Translations under genes and position numbers: made by a program
Part shown: positions 1-7,781 of the stretch, piece after piece
How positions within the stretch are numbered: the first letter of the stretch is position 1
How the letters are laid out: the number at the start of each line of letters is the position of its first letter
NCBI GenBank assembly: GCA_002451155.1
Contig: DKBG01000159.1
Location: 1-9,619, forward strand
Source of the DNA: Ignavibacteria bacterium UBA6906
GTDB lineage: Bacteria; Bacteroidota; Ignavibacteria; UBA10030; UBA6906
Direction of reading: 5' to 3'
Length of the DNA stretch: 9,619 nucleotides
The notes under the pieces: model-generated
Databases searched by the model: none
Seen by the model: only the letters and a program-made list of their open reading frames with translations
Told to the model about the DNA's origin: nothing

Positions 1-1
1 C

Positions 2-682
2 GCGTTGACACTCCAGGAGTGCTATGCGGTTGGGAACGCAGTGGAGAAGCACGGCATCACGCTGATGACCGGCTTCAAGATGCGGTACTACCCCTCGGTG
101 ACCCGCGTACGCGAGTTCATCCCTTCCCCGCTCGTCACGATCGGCCAGATGATGGATGCCCGCTGGCCCGATGATTTCTGGGCCAACGACCCGAAAAAAG
201 GGGGGGGCAATGTCCTCTCGCAGGGTTGCCACACGATGGACCTTGTCTGCCACCTTACCGGGTCGATACCCGTCCGTATATTCGCTGAAGGCGGGAATCT
301 CACTCACCCGGCAATAGACATCGTCGATAACATCGTAGCCACCATCCGGTTCGAAAACGGGGCAGTGGCGAGCGTCGCGCAGGGTGATTCGGGACAAACA
401 CCCTTCGTCTCAAAATTTTCCTTTCAGGTCACCGACGGCCGGAAGACGGCGCACTTGAGAAACAGACTGAAATCGGTCACGTTCTTCGACGGCGAAAGCA
501 CGAGTGAAGTCACTGATCTTGAAGAATACGGGTTCCCAGAAGAAAACAGGGATTTTATCCGCTCGTTGCTCGACAAGACGCCGCCGCCCATTACGCATAT
601 CGACGGCCTCCGTGCGACCCTTCTCATTCTCAAGGCCTTTGAATCATTGAAGACCGGGCTCCCCCAGACGCTCTCTATCTAG
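2..682 (+). CDS. Gfo/Idh/MocA-family oxidoreductase, C-terminal part (5' truncated by window edge)
   Basis: This frame is open from the first bases, so the gene enters from the left and about 226 residues are visible. In this family the N-terminal Rossmann domain binds NAD(P) and the C-terminal alpha/beta domain binds a sugar, cyclitol or similar substrate. The visible part begins within what looks like the helix after the usual EKP motif, which would lie just outside the window. It then shows GFKMRYYPSV, matching the family's 'GF..R..P' strand. GGGNVLSQGCHTMD (about nt 200-244) matches the GG...D.G.H..D active-site segment; its His (codon 230-232) is the usual catalytic histidine. The TTG at 5 is an internal codon, not a start. 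The next gene begins 9 bases after the stop. The family is clear; substrate and direction are unknown. Confidence 0.9.
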   Translation, partial: ALTLQECYAVGNAVEKHGITLMTGFKMRYYPSVTRVREFIPSPLVTIGQMMDARWPDDFWANDPKKGGGNVLSQGCHTMDLVCHLTGSIPVRIFAEGGNLTHPAIDIVDNIVATIRFENGAVASVAQGDSGQTPFVSKFSFQVTDGRKTAHLRNRLKSVTFFDGESTSEVTDLEEYGFPEENRDFIRSLLDKTPPPITHIDGLRATLLILKAFESLKTGLPQTLSI

Positions 683-691
683 ATCCCGCTC

Positions 692-3526
692 ATGGCAACC
701 ACTCCACCTGATCCTCTCGTCGTCCCTCCGGGTGAATGGCATATGTACAGGCGTGATCACCGGCTCACCGGCCGGTCACCATTGCCCTCCAATATCTCCA
801 GGCCCGCCATTCGCTGGTCGTTCCCGCTCGGCGGCTCCGAGAACGAATGTGTTCCCATCCCGGCCGAAGAAGGACGTATGGACCTTCTGTTCGCTTACGG
901 CGGCTGCGTGGTCAGGACGGACGGCACTGGTGTTCTTGTCTGGAAGAGTCATAGCTACGGAATTAATGCCGTGGGGGCGGTCGAAGACCTTGACGGGGAC
1001 GGGAATCTGGAAATTGTCTGCAGTTCAGGCTATGAAGTCCTAGTCCTTGCCGCCGAATCGGGCCAGCTGCTCATGCATCACTATGTCGGGTTCCCCCATT
1101 CGGCAGGGACACAGGCCAGCACCCTCCTCTGCCACCGGTTCGACAGGAACGCGAAGGGAATGCACCTTATTGCCCCTCTCATGAGCGCGAAAGAGGTGCT
1201 GGTGTTCGACTTTCGAGACGGGAAACGCCATGGCGTGCTGGCACACACGCTCTGGATGGACGACGCGTTTCACCCGACCGTTGCCGCGGCAGACATGGAT
1301 AACGATGGAGTCGATGAGCTTGTCGTATCCAAACTTTGTGGTCTTTATGTCTTTAATGTCCTGAGCGGAACAATGACCCGATCGGTCCGCTGGACCTCGA
1401 ACGGCGAGCGCCACCGCAATTACGGACTGTTGCAGCTCATTGATATCGATGGTGACGGCTCTCGTGAGGTTGTCATCGTCGCAGAACGCGTCGCCCGGCA
1501 CATGGCGGTGGTTGACAACGACGGACGCGGAAATCTCACACCGATCTGGGATCGTTTCGTCGAGTTCATCTATCCGAATGACACAACCGAACTCCGCCAT
1601 ACCGGGAATTCGGTCCGGGACGTGGATGGTGACGGCAAACCTGAACTTGTTGTGTGCCTCTTCAATGCCAGGAACGACGGCCGGTGGTGGCTTGAAATAC
1701 TCGATCCTGTGACCGGCAGATGCAAACTCGACATGCCCGACAAATATCTCTGGGGTGTGCAGGACGTCAACGGAGACGGCCTGGCAGAGCTCCTGGTTAC
1801 ATCGGAACACCTGCGCAATCCGGTTCCCTTCTCCACAGTGGAAGTCCTGAGTGTCAAAGACCTGAAGCCTTTGACCCTGTGGAGCCGCGACGACGCCAGA
1901 TTTGCCGGCAGGGGACTTCGCCCTTCGGGATGGAAATCGAATTTCCGCCCGGTCCAGTTCGGGCACGATGAGACATGGATCGAGCCTACTGACGGAGGAT
2001 GCACCGTATTCCTTTTTGTCGTCGCTCCCGACCGGACCCGATCACTTGCGGAGGTCACGTGGAAGCACGGAAAGATATCGACTCGCGTGACGCAGCTCGG
2101 TTCAAGTGGCGAGTTCATACTCTCAGCTCTCGCCGACGTCGATGGAGATGGCCTGTGTGAATGCATCGTGTCCGAAAACAACGGGAGAATCCTTGTCATC
2201 CGGGCGGGGAAGGGAGTCCAGGCGGAATGGCCCGTGGGATTTCGTCTACAGCTGGAAGGCTTCTCCGCCGCCCGGCCCGGCCCGGTTCCCGTAGTCTACC
2301 GAACGCAAAAGAGCCAACGTCCCTTTATTTGCATTCCGGACAACACAAACAGGCTCCATCAACTCCAGGTCGATCAGTCCCACATGGGAGTGACCGAATG
2401 CTGGACACAGCGGGGTCGCGGCTGGATGGGGTATGACAATTGCTTCCACTCTGCCTATGTGCGGGACGTGGATGAGGACGGTGAGCTGGAAGTGATGGGG
2501 GTGAACCCCGATAGGGGGGAGTGCTCCGAGCTTCTTGCGCTATCCCCCGACGGTGCGGTGAAGCGGTCATGGATGTTCCGAGATGTTCCGTCCCCGGCGC
2601 CGACCAGAATCGGACTCTATGAATGGGTTGCTGTAGAGGGAACTGACGGAGTGACAATCGTTGCATCGTCCTATGCGTCCTATTCAATGAATTCCGAAGA
2701 GACCGTTGCTGTCAACCGGGAAAACCGCCGGCTGTGGCATCGCGGGCAGTACGGCGAAGGCGAATGGGGGCGGGGGGTGGGACCCTGGATTGCCTCTTCC
2801 GTTCTCCAGCGGCCCGGCGATCGTCCGCAGATCCTCTTCCTCGCAAAGGACCACCTCTGCCGTCTGGATGCGCAATCGGGTGACTGGATCAGGGACCCGT
2901 GGATCCTCTGGCCCGCAACAAATTCTCTCATGAATCAGCCGGACTGGGACTTCACAAAGGCCCGGCAGGCGGACTTTGGCTCCGAAAAAGATCCCTTTAC
3001 AGCCTACGGTTCACCAATCCTGATAGACCTGGACAACGACGGGGAGGAGGAGATCCTCATCGCAGGCTGTTTTGGTGGGTTCGGGGTGCTGCGAGACGAT
3101 TACTCCATCATCTGGTGGAAGCGGGCGCCGTTTACCGATATGATGCTCCGCCTCCCGGGAGTGGCCGATGTCTATGGCGATGGCAGGCTCTGTATCGGAT
3201 TCTGTCATGCGAACGGGAACTTCTCATGCCTGGAAGGCGCGACCGGAAACGAACTCTGGAATATCGAACTCAAAAGCACCGCTGCGGACATCGTCAGCTG
3301 CGATATCGACGGTGATGGAAAAGAAGAGTTCATCGCAGGGACGACCGATGGCCGGCTCATCGCGATCGGCATCGATCCATCTGGCCGGGGGACAATCCGG
3401 TGGAGCGTGGAGATCGGATTTGCACTCGGCAATCCTATCGTCGCGGATGTCGACGGGGACGGTTTCTGCGAAATCCTCGTCGTAAGCGGAGACGGAAGTC
3501 TTGTGTGTGTAGGAAAGGACAATTGA
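692..3526 (+). CDS. FG-GAP/VCBS-type calcium-loop beta-propeller repeat protein
   Basis: This 944-residue protein is built of repeats carrying an integrin-like calcium loop, DxDxDGxxE. I count eleven, starting at residues 99, 201, 251, 310, 358, 482, 592, 779, 826 (degenerate, DVYGDG), 871 and 919. Neighbouring motifs are often 45-59 residues apart, the size of one propeller blade, and the longer gaps probably hold blades that lost the loop. The N-terminus, with GEWHMYRRDHRLTGRSP, resembles the opening of PQQ-like/FG-GAP propellers. Such proteins are usually exported, yet residues 1-45 show no hydrophobic signal segment, and about 22 cysteines are scattered along the chain. The start at 692 has no good Shine-Dalgarno; Met18 (nt 743) is an alternative but would remove part of the N-terminal motif. 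The gene sits 9 bases after one catabolic gene and 2 bases before another. No enzymatic residues are recognised; binding or sensing of a glycan or protein is only inference. Confidence 0.88.
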   Translation: MATTPPDPLVVPPGEWHMYRRDHRLTGRSPLPSNISRPAIRWSFPLGGSENECVPIPAEEGRMDLLFAYGGCVVRTDGTGVLVWKSHSYGINAVGAVEDLDGDGNLEIVCSSGYEVLVLAAESGQLLMHHYVGFPHSAGTQASTLLCHRFDRNAKGMHLIAPLMSAKEVLVFDFRDGKRHGVLAHTLWMDDAFHPTVAAADMDNDGVDELVVSKLCGLYVFNVLSGTMTRSVRWTSNGERHRNYGLLQLIDIDGDGSREVVIVAERVARHMAVVDNDGRGNLTPIWDRFVEFIYPNDTTELRHTGNSVRDVDGDGKPELVVCLFNARNDGRWWLEILDPVTGRCKLDMPDKYLWGVQDVNGDGLAELLVTSEHLRNPVPFSTVEVLSVKDLKPLTLWSRDDARFAGRGLRPSGWKSNFRPVQFGHDETWIEPTDGGCTVFLFVVAPDRTRSLAEVTWKHGKISTRVTQLGSSGEFILSALADVDGDGLCECIVSENNGRILVIRAGKGVQAEWPVGFRLQLEGFSAARPGPVPVVYRTQKSQRPFICIPDNTNRLHQLQVDQSHMGVTECWTQRGRGWMGYDNCFHSAYVRDVDEDGELEVMGVNPDRGECSELLALSPDGAVKRSWMFRDVPSPAPTRIGLYEWVAVEGTDGVTIVASSYASYSMNSEETVAVNRENRRLWHRGQYGEGEWGRGVGPWIASSVLQRPGDRPQILFLAKDHLCRLDAQSGDWIRDPWILWPATNSLMNQPDWDFTKARQADFGSEKDPFTAYGSPILIDLDNDGEEEILIAGCFGGFGVLRDDYSIIWWKRAPFTDMMLRLPGVADVYGDGRLCIGFCHANGNFSCLEGATGNELWNIELKSTAADIVSCDIDGDGKEEFIAGTTDGRLIAIGIDPSGRGTIRWSVEIGFALGNPIVADVDGDGFCEILVVSGDGSLVCVGKDN
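3511..3518 (+). promoter_or_regulatory. Ribosome binding site fixing the hydrolase start
   Basis: The purine run AGGAAAGG ends 10 bases before the ATG at 3529, inside the last codons of the propeller gene. It supports the 3529 start over in-frame starts further upstream. The upstream in-frame stretch (from 3400) would encode an Arg-rich peptide overlapping the propeller gene, whereas the protein from 3529 begins MRSVKIGTTSF, a typical first beta-strand of the nitrilase fold. Confidence 0.7.
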
Positions 3527-3528
3527 CC

Positions 3529-4401
3529 ATGCGCAGCGTGAAGATCGGGACCACTTCGTTTCTGGTTGAGGATTTCCCGCATTCCGTCGAGATGAACCTC
3601 AAGCGGGCTATCGGATATATCACACTCGCAAAGGAGAGTGGCGCGGACATTCTCTGTCTGCCCGAGATGGTAATCACCGCCAACGTTCCGGCACACCTGG
3701 AGTATTATGCGGAAGAGTATCCGGGTGACGTCACAAGGACATTCCAGCGCGCCGCCCGAAGGCAGAAGATCAATCTTGTTGCCCCGTATCTTGTCCGTTC
3801 AGGGAGGAAGGTATACAATCAGGCCACAATCATCGATCGGCGAGGAAGAATCGTCGGGTTCTATCGCAAGGTCCAGCCAACGGCGGAGGAGAGCCGCCAC
3901 GTTTCTCTGGGCAACGAGCTTCCCGTCTTCGATCTCGATTTCGGTCGGATCGCGGTCATGATCTGCATGGACATCTATTTTCCGGAAATCCCGCGCATCT
4001 ACGCGTTCAAAGGAGCAGAGGTTCTCTTCTGGCCCACGGTTTCACACGGCCCCACGCAGGAAGCGCTCCGCACCCAGCTGACTGCGCGTGCGCTGGACAA
4101 CTCACTCGTCGTGGTTGAGTCAAACCTGGCGAATCATCCGCCGTATGCGGCGTACATCGGACGATACCGTCCCGCTACGGCCAGGATTATCGATCACAAT
4201 GGAGATCTCCTCGCACAAACCGGAAGACGCCATGGTGTTGCCACAGCCACGGTGGACCTCGACGAAGTGCGCCTTACTTCCCAATGTGTGCTTGTTCGGG
4301 AACCTGACCACATGCGAGAAGATCTGGAATGCATCACCCGGCTCGACCTGTACGCAAAGGAATACGCGAAACTCTCCCGCATCCAGAAGCGATACTACTA
4401 A
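3529..4401 (+). CDS. Carbon-nitrogen hydrolase (nitrilase superfamily)
   Basis: This 290-residue cytoplasmic-type protein belongs to the nitrilase superfamily, which hydrolyses amides, N-carbamoyl compounds or nitriles through a Glu-Lys-Cys triad. All three residues are visible in their usual contexts: Glu46 in LCLPEMVI, Lys114 in GFYRKVQPT and Cys146 in VMICMDIYFPE. Glu120/Glu121 after the lysine could supply the second conserved glutamate. RTQLTARALDNSLVVVESN (182-200) matches the conserved segment that follows the nucleophile domain. Length is normal for a single-domain member and no signal peptide or extra domain is seen. The start is 2 bases after the propeller gene's stop, and the stop overlaps the next start as TAATG, so translation is probably coupled. 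Its place in a sugar-type uptake operon suggests deamidation or decarbamoylation of an imported compound or an intermediate; the substrate is unknown. Confidence 0.92.
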   Translation: MRSVKIGTTSFLVEDFPHSVEMNLKRAIGYITLAKESGADILCLPEMVITANVPAHLEYYAEEYPGDVTRTFQRAARRQKINLVAPYLVRSGRKVYNQATIIDRRGRIVGFYRKVQPTAEESRHVSLGNELPVFDLDFGRIAVMICMDIYFPEIPRIYAFKGAEVLFWPTVSHGPTQEALRTQLTARALDNSLVVVESNLANHPPYAAYIGRYRPATARIIDHNGDLLAQTGRRHGVATATVDLDEVRLTSQCVLVREPDHMREDLECITRLDLYAKEYAKLSRIQKRYY

Positions 4402-5711
4402 TGCCTCCACTACGCACGGCGTTCTCTCTCCTCCGCCCGGGTGTCGCGGCACTACTGGCGCTCGGTCTGCTCTCGTGTGGAGGGGGGAAGAAGAAGCCGG
4501 ATTCGGGCATAACGCTTACGCTCTATCACTGGATGGAAGCGGATCGGTCGCTCTGGGAAAAGGAGATTATCGGACCGTTCGAGGAAGCGCACCCCGGTGT
4601 CCATGTCGTCCTCCAGACGTCTCCATACCCGCTCTATGTGACAAAGAGTCTCACTTCCATCGCTTCGGGGAGTCAGTTCGCGGACCTGATGTTCGCGGAA
4701 GACTGGTTCGGGCAGGAATTGATACAGAAGCAGTACGCGTTGAATCTCATGCCATATGTCCGTCGGGACATCACTGTGAGTGATTTCAGCTCCGAGACAT
4801 TCACTGAATGGCGGGGAGTCGCGCAGCGTGAGGATGAACTGTACGGCTTTCCGGCTTGCCTTGGGCTGACTGTCCTCTTCTACAATAAAGACATGTTTGA
4901 TCGGGCACGGCTGCCATACCCTGATACGACTTGGACGTATGATGACCTCGTCAGGGTGGGGAAGCAGCTGACCGTCGATACGAACCGGGATGGAGTCCCC
5001 GATCAGTGGGGACTCTCATTCGACGTCCATTACACGGGCCTCGAGACTGTCACCTATTCACTTGGTGGCCGGACGCTTACGGATGATTCCAGGCGTGCGG
5101 CGCTGACAGAACCTGCCACGCTTCATGCACTTCACTTCATCCAGGATCTCTTTGTCAAAGAGAAGATCGCGTCGAATACCACCTCTTTCGTTAACCCCTG
5201 GGAAGCGTTTGTGGGTCGGCGGGCGGCAATGATCCTTATCGGTTCACATGGAGCGATCAATCTCGAGGGGACTAGCATCCGGTGGGATTTGACGTTCCCG
5301 CCGAAGGGACCGGGGGGAAAACGCTTGTCCAGACGATTTACTATGGCGTTTATGATCCCGAGGAATTCGCCCCATCCGGACGAGGCCTGGGAACTCCTTC
5401 ACTGGATCCTTGTAAAGAGTCCGGCCGAGCGGCTGACCACGCAATATCTCGGCATGATGCCGACGTACAGGCCGTCTACACAATCCCCTGCCTGGTTGAA
5501 CGCGGAACCGGTGCACAATCGGCATCTGCTTGTCGAACTCGAACAGGAGCACGCGTTTCCGCTCTTTACCCCCGCCTGGCAGGAGTGGCGAGATAACAAC
5601 CTGACCCCCGAAATGCTGCAGATGATCCAGGGGAGTAAGCGCGTGGAGGAATGCGCCTCTGACGCCGAGCGGAGAATCAATGCCGTTCTTGCCCGCGCGT
5701 ATGAGAAATGA
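4401..5711 (+). CDS. ABC transporter substrate-binding lipoprotein (carbohydrate type, SBP_bac_1-like)
   Basis: From the ATG at 4401 this is a 436-residue lipoprotein. Residues 1-25 form a signal peptide with basic residues near the start, a hydrophobic core (14-24) and lipobox LLSC with Cys26 as the lipidated residue, followed by a Gly/Lys-rich linker. It should therefore be anchored to a membrane and deliver ligand to the permeases. Family landmarks are ITLTLYHWM (37-45), LYGFPACLGLTVLFYNKDMF (147-166), TWTYDDLV (177-184), DTNRDGVPDQWG (193-204) and FVGRRAAMILIGSHG (270-284), as in binding proteins for oligosaccharides and glycerol-3-phosphate. The in-frame extension back to 4329 is rejected because it would bury the signal peptide behind 24 hydrophilic residues. 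No strong Shine-Dalgarno is seen; the TAATG overlap suggests coupling to the hydrolase gene. Its permease genes lie about 2 kb downstream, beyond two enzyme genes. Confidence 0.93.
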   Translation: MPPLRTAFSLLRPGVAALLALGLLSCGGGKKKPDSGITLTLYHWMEADRSLWEKEIIGPFEEAHPGVHVVLQTSPYPLYVTKSLTSIASGSQFADLMFAEDWFGQELIQKQYALNLMPYVRRDITVSDFSSETFTEWRGVAQREDELYGFPACLGLTVLFYNKDMFDRARLPYPDTTWTYDDLVRVGKQLTVDTNRDGVPDQWGLSFDVHYTGLETVTYSLGGRTLTDDSRRAALTEPATLHALHFIQDLFVKEKIASNTTSFVNPWEAFVGRRAAMILIGSHGAINLEGTSIRWDLTFPPKGPGGKRLSRRFTMAFMIPRNSPHPDEAWELLHWILVKSPAERLTTQYLGMMPTYRPSTQSPAWLNAEPVHNRHLLVELEQEHAFPLFTPAWQEWRDNNLTPEMLQMIQGSKRVEECASDAERRINAVLARAYEK

Positions 5712-5730
5712 ACAACAACACTGAGATCCT

Positions 5731-6645
5731 ATGATTCGCATCGGGCTGGTCGATCTCGATACCTCCCACCCCCAGGCATTCACTCGGATCCTCCAGGCTA
5801 TGCCCGGCGTCGAGGTAAGGGCGGTGTGGGACGGACATGATGTCTGGCCTGACGGGTACGACAGAACCTTCGCACGGGACCATGGAATTCCTCATGTGTG
5901 TTCGCGCCTGGAGGAGATGCCGGAACTGGTAGATGCGGCCATGATCCATGGCACGAACTGGGACACACACCTCGAAAAGGCACGTGTCTTCCTGAAGGCG
6001 AAAAAACCGCTGCTGATCGACAAACCCGTCGTCGGCTCGGTTCGTGATTGCGACCGGCTCATTGAGCTGCAGGAAAAGTACGGTACGCTCGTCTACGGCG
6101 GCTCATCACTCCGGTATGCCAGAGAAGTCACCGCGCTGCGCGAAGCCATTGGACCGCGCACACAGGTCGGCTCCATCGTGGCGTCAGGTCCCGGCGATTT
6201 TTTCAGCTACGGGATTCACACTACCGAAATGCTTCAGGGATGCGTTGGGACAGGCGTGCGTTCCGTCAAGCCGGTCGCGCGGGATGGAAGAACGCTCCTT
6301 GCAGTCTCCTACCATGATGGATTCGTGGCTCTCCTCCATTTGCAGCTGCCGTTTCACGAGTGGTCCCTCTGTGCGTACACCAATCAGGGATTGCGTTCAA
6401 CCATTGTCAGTATCGACGGGCTGTATGAACCCTTTCTCCAGAATTTCGTCACGATGTTGAAGGGGGGAAGCGTCGATTACACGCTGGCGGGGCCGCTGGA
6501 AGCCGTGCGCGTGCATGTTGCTGCCAGGATCGCTCTTGACAAGGGCAAGGAGGTTTTGCTGGAAGACCTGCCGCAGGATGCGGGATTTGACGGGCGGGCG
6601 TTCTCCGAAGAGTATGCTGCGATGAAACGACAGCAAACGCGTTAA
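5731..6645 (+). CDS. Gfo/Idh/MocA-like oxidoreductase with atypical nucleotide-binding motif
   Basis: This 304-residue protein has the outline of a Gfo/Idh/MocA dehydrogenase: a first beta-strand MIRIGLVDLD, a conserved IDKPV at 96-100 (the family's EKP position) and a C-terminal domain with SYGIHTTEML (159-168), where His163 takes the place of the catalytic histidine. The glycine-rich GxGxxG after strand one is absent; in its place is GLVDLDTSHP (5-14). The usual HxxD is H163-T-T-E166. It may bind the cofactor differently, or it may be a non-canonical or regulatory member. At 304 residues it is on the short side for the family, which commonly has 330-400. The start lies 19 bases after the binding-protein stop with only a weak purine run before it. 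With the gene at the left edge it gives the operon two paralogous oxidoreductases, possibly for an oxidation and a later reduction. Confidence 0.8.
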   Translation: MIRIGLVDLDTSHPQAFTRILQAMPGVEVRAVWDGHDVWPDGYDRTFARDHGIPHVCSRLEEMPELVDAAMIHGTNWDTHLEKARVFLKAKKPLLIDKPVVGSVRDCDRLIELQEKYGTLVYGGSSLRYAREVTALREAIGPRTQVGSIVASGPGDFFSYGIHTTEMLQGCVGTGVRSVKPVARDGRTLLAVSYHDGFVALLHLQLPFHEWSLCAYTNQGLRSTIVSIDGLYEPFLQNFVTMLKGGSVDYTLAGPLEAVRVHVAARIALDKGKEVLLEDLPQDAGFDGRAFSEEYAAMKRQQTR

Positions 6646-6647
6646 TC

Positions 6648-6651
6648 GAGG
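6648..6651 (+). promoter_or_regulatory. Ribosome binding site of the enolase-superfamily gene
   Basis: GAGG sits 5 bases before the ATG at 6657, just after the TAA (6643-6645) of the preceding gene. It supports the ATG at 6657 as the start. Confidence 0.55.
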
Positions 6652-6656
6652 CGCAG

Positions 6657-7778
6657 ATGATTCAATCCATCGATGTGATCCCTCTCCATCTTCCGGTCGC
6701 ACAGACGCTGACGCTCTCTCGCGGCGCTGCGACAAACACCTCGGCCGGCGCACCGCATATCCTCGTGAAGATCACCGATCATGCCGGTCTGGTGGGCTGG
6801 GGTGAGGCACGACCGAGTCACCGCTGGTCCTATGAGACCGAAGAGACGGTTCTGACGACAATCCGCCATTATCTGGCGCCGGCCCTGCTGCAGCAGGATG
6901 AGTCGGATATTGCCCGGTGCCATTCCGTCATGGACTCCGTGATTGCTCCCGGCGTCCAGATCGGTCAGCCGATCGCCAAATCAGCCGTCGACATGGCACT
7001 ACACGACCTCCTCGGCAAGCAGCGGGGGCTCTCAATCGGCGCGCTTCTCGGCAGGGGGCGGGAGGCCCCCGTGTCGCTTTGCTATGTTGTTTCGGCCCAT
7101 TCGATCGAAGAGGCGGTGCGGCAGACGGAGGAGGGGAAAGCGAAGGGGTATCACGGGTTCAAGGTAAAGACAGGGATCCATCCTGAGACAGATTTGGAAA
7201 TGATGCAGGATGTCGTGCGCGTGGCGGCCGGAAAACCTGTCTGGGTGGACGCGAACCAGGGGTGGGATTTCAACAGTGCGGTTCGGTTCTCGCGGGAGCT
7301 TGCACTTCTCGGGGTGAGGGTGATTGAGCAACCGCTTGCGGCCGGCGACATTACAGGGTACGCGGACCTGGTCCGCCGGTCCGATGTTCCGATTGTACTG
7401 GACGAGTCAATCTACTCCCCGCGCGATCTGGTCCAGCATCTGCGGTTGGGTGCGCTCAACGGGCTGGTCATCAAGCTCTGCCGGGTCGGGGGGATCTTCT
7501 GGGCCCGGCAACTGGCAGAAATGGCAATGGCGGCCGACCTGCTGCTTCTCGGGAGCGGACTGACGGAAGGCCGCATTGCCCTCTACGCGGGAGCGGGTCT
7601 TTTCGGCGCATTTGGGATTACATTGCCGGTAGATCTCAACGGTCCACAGTTCCTGCGGGATGATATGGTGGCGGGTCCTCTTGAATTCCCCGACCAGAAT
7701 GTGCAGATCCCGGGCAACCCCGGCATCGGTGCGGAACCTGATCCTGAAAAAATTGAACGGTATCGTGTCAGGGAATAG
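6657..7778 (+). CDS. Enolase-superfamily enzyme, muconate-lactonizing (MLE) type
   Basis: This 373-residue protein has the two-domain layout of the mandelate racemase/muconate lactonizing group: an N-terminal capping domain (about 1-130) and a TIM-type barrel. These enzymes abstract the proton alpha to a carboxylate with Mg2+ bound. The active site can be read off: Lys169-x-Lys171 in GFKVKTG, metal ligands Asp198 (WVDANQGWD), Glu224 (VIEQPL) and Asp249 (VLDES), then Lys273 in VIKLCRVGG. Paired lysines on strands two and six, with no His-Asp pair seen, place it in the MLE subgroup (cycloisomerases, o-succinylbenzoate synthase, dipeptide and other epimerases, some hydroxyproline dehydratases) rather than among sugar-acid dehydratases using His. 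Residues 326-328 read D-L-N, not the D-x-D typical of dipeptide epimerases. The neighbouring importer and oxidoreductases suggest it acts on an imported acid or its oxidised product; the exact reaction is unknown. Confidence 0.92.
   Translation: MIQSIDVIPLHLPVAQTLTLSRGAATNTSAGAPHILVKITDHAGLVGWGEARPSHRWSYETEETVLTTIRHYLAPALLQQDESDIARCHSVMDSVIAPGVQIGQPIAKSAVDMALHDLLGKQRGLSIGALLGRGREAPVSLCYVVSAHSIEEAVRQTEEGKAKGYHGFKVKTGIHPETDLEMMQDVVRVAAGKPVWVDANQGWDFNSAVRFSRELALLGVRVIEQPLAAGDITGYADLVRRSDVPIVLDESIYSPRDLVQHLRLGALNGLVIKLCRVGGIFWARQLAEMAMAADLLLLGSGLTEGRIALYAGAGLFGAFGITLPVDLNGPQFLRDDMVAGPLEFPDQNVQIPGNPGIGAEPDPEKIERYRVRE
7770..7774 (+). promoter_or_regulatory. Ribosome binding site of the first permease gene
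   Basis: AGGGA ends 7 bases before the ATG at 7782. A second AGGGA (7777-7781) overlaps the preceding TAG stop and directly abuts that ATG. Two ATG codons follow one another (7782 and 7785), so the first residue is uncertain by one. Confidence 0.5.
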
Positions 7779-7781
7779 GGA

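Noticed and set aside
1040..1966. Open reading frame of 308 codons on the - strand
   Set aside because: It lies wholly inside the propeller gene. Its length is explained by reverse reading of a gene rich in GAC/GAT and GGN codons; its product shows no recognisable fold or motif.
3400..3528. N-terminal extension of the hydrolase
   Set aside because: It overlaps the propeller gene by over 100 bases and encodes an Arg-rich peptide; the ATG at 3529 has a good ribosome binding site and gives the normal family N-terminus.
4329..4400. N-terminal extension of the binding protein
   Set aside because: It would place 24 hydrophilic residues before a clear lipoprotein signal peptide.
4088..4783. 231-codon + strand frame spanning the hydrolase/binding-protein junction
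   Set aside because: It overlaps two well-supported genes in another frame, and its translation is low-complexity (Ser/Arg/Thr-rich) without any family motif.
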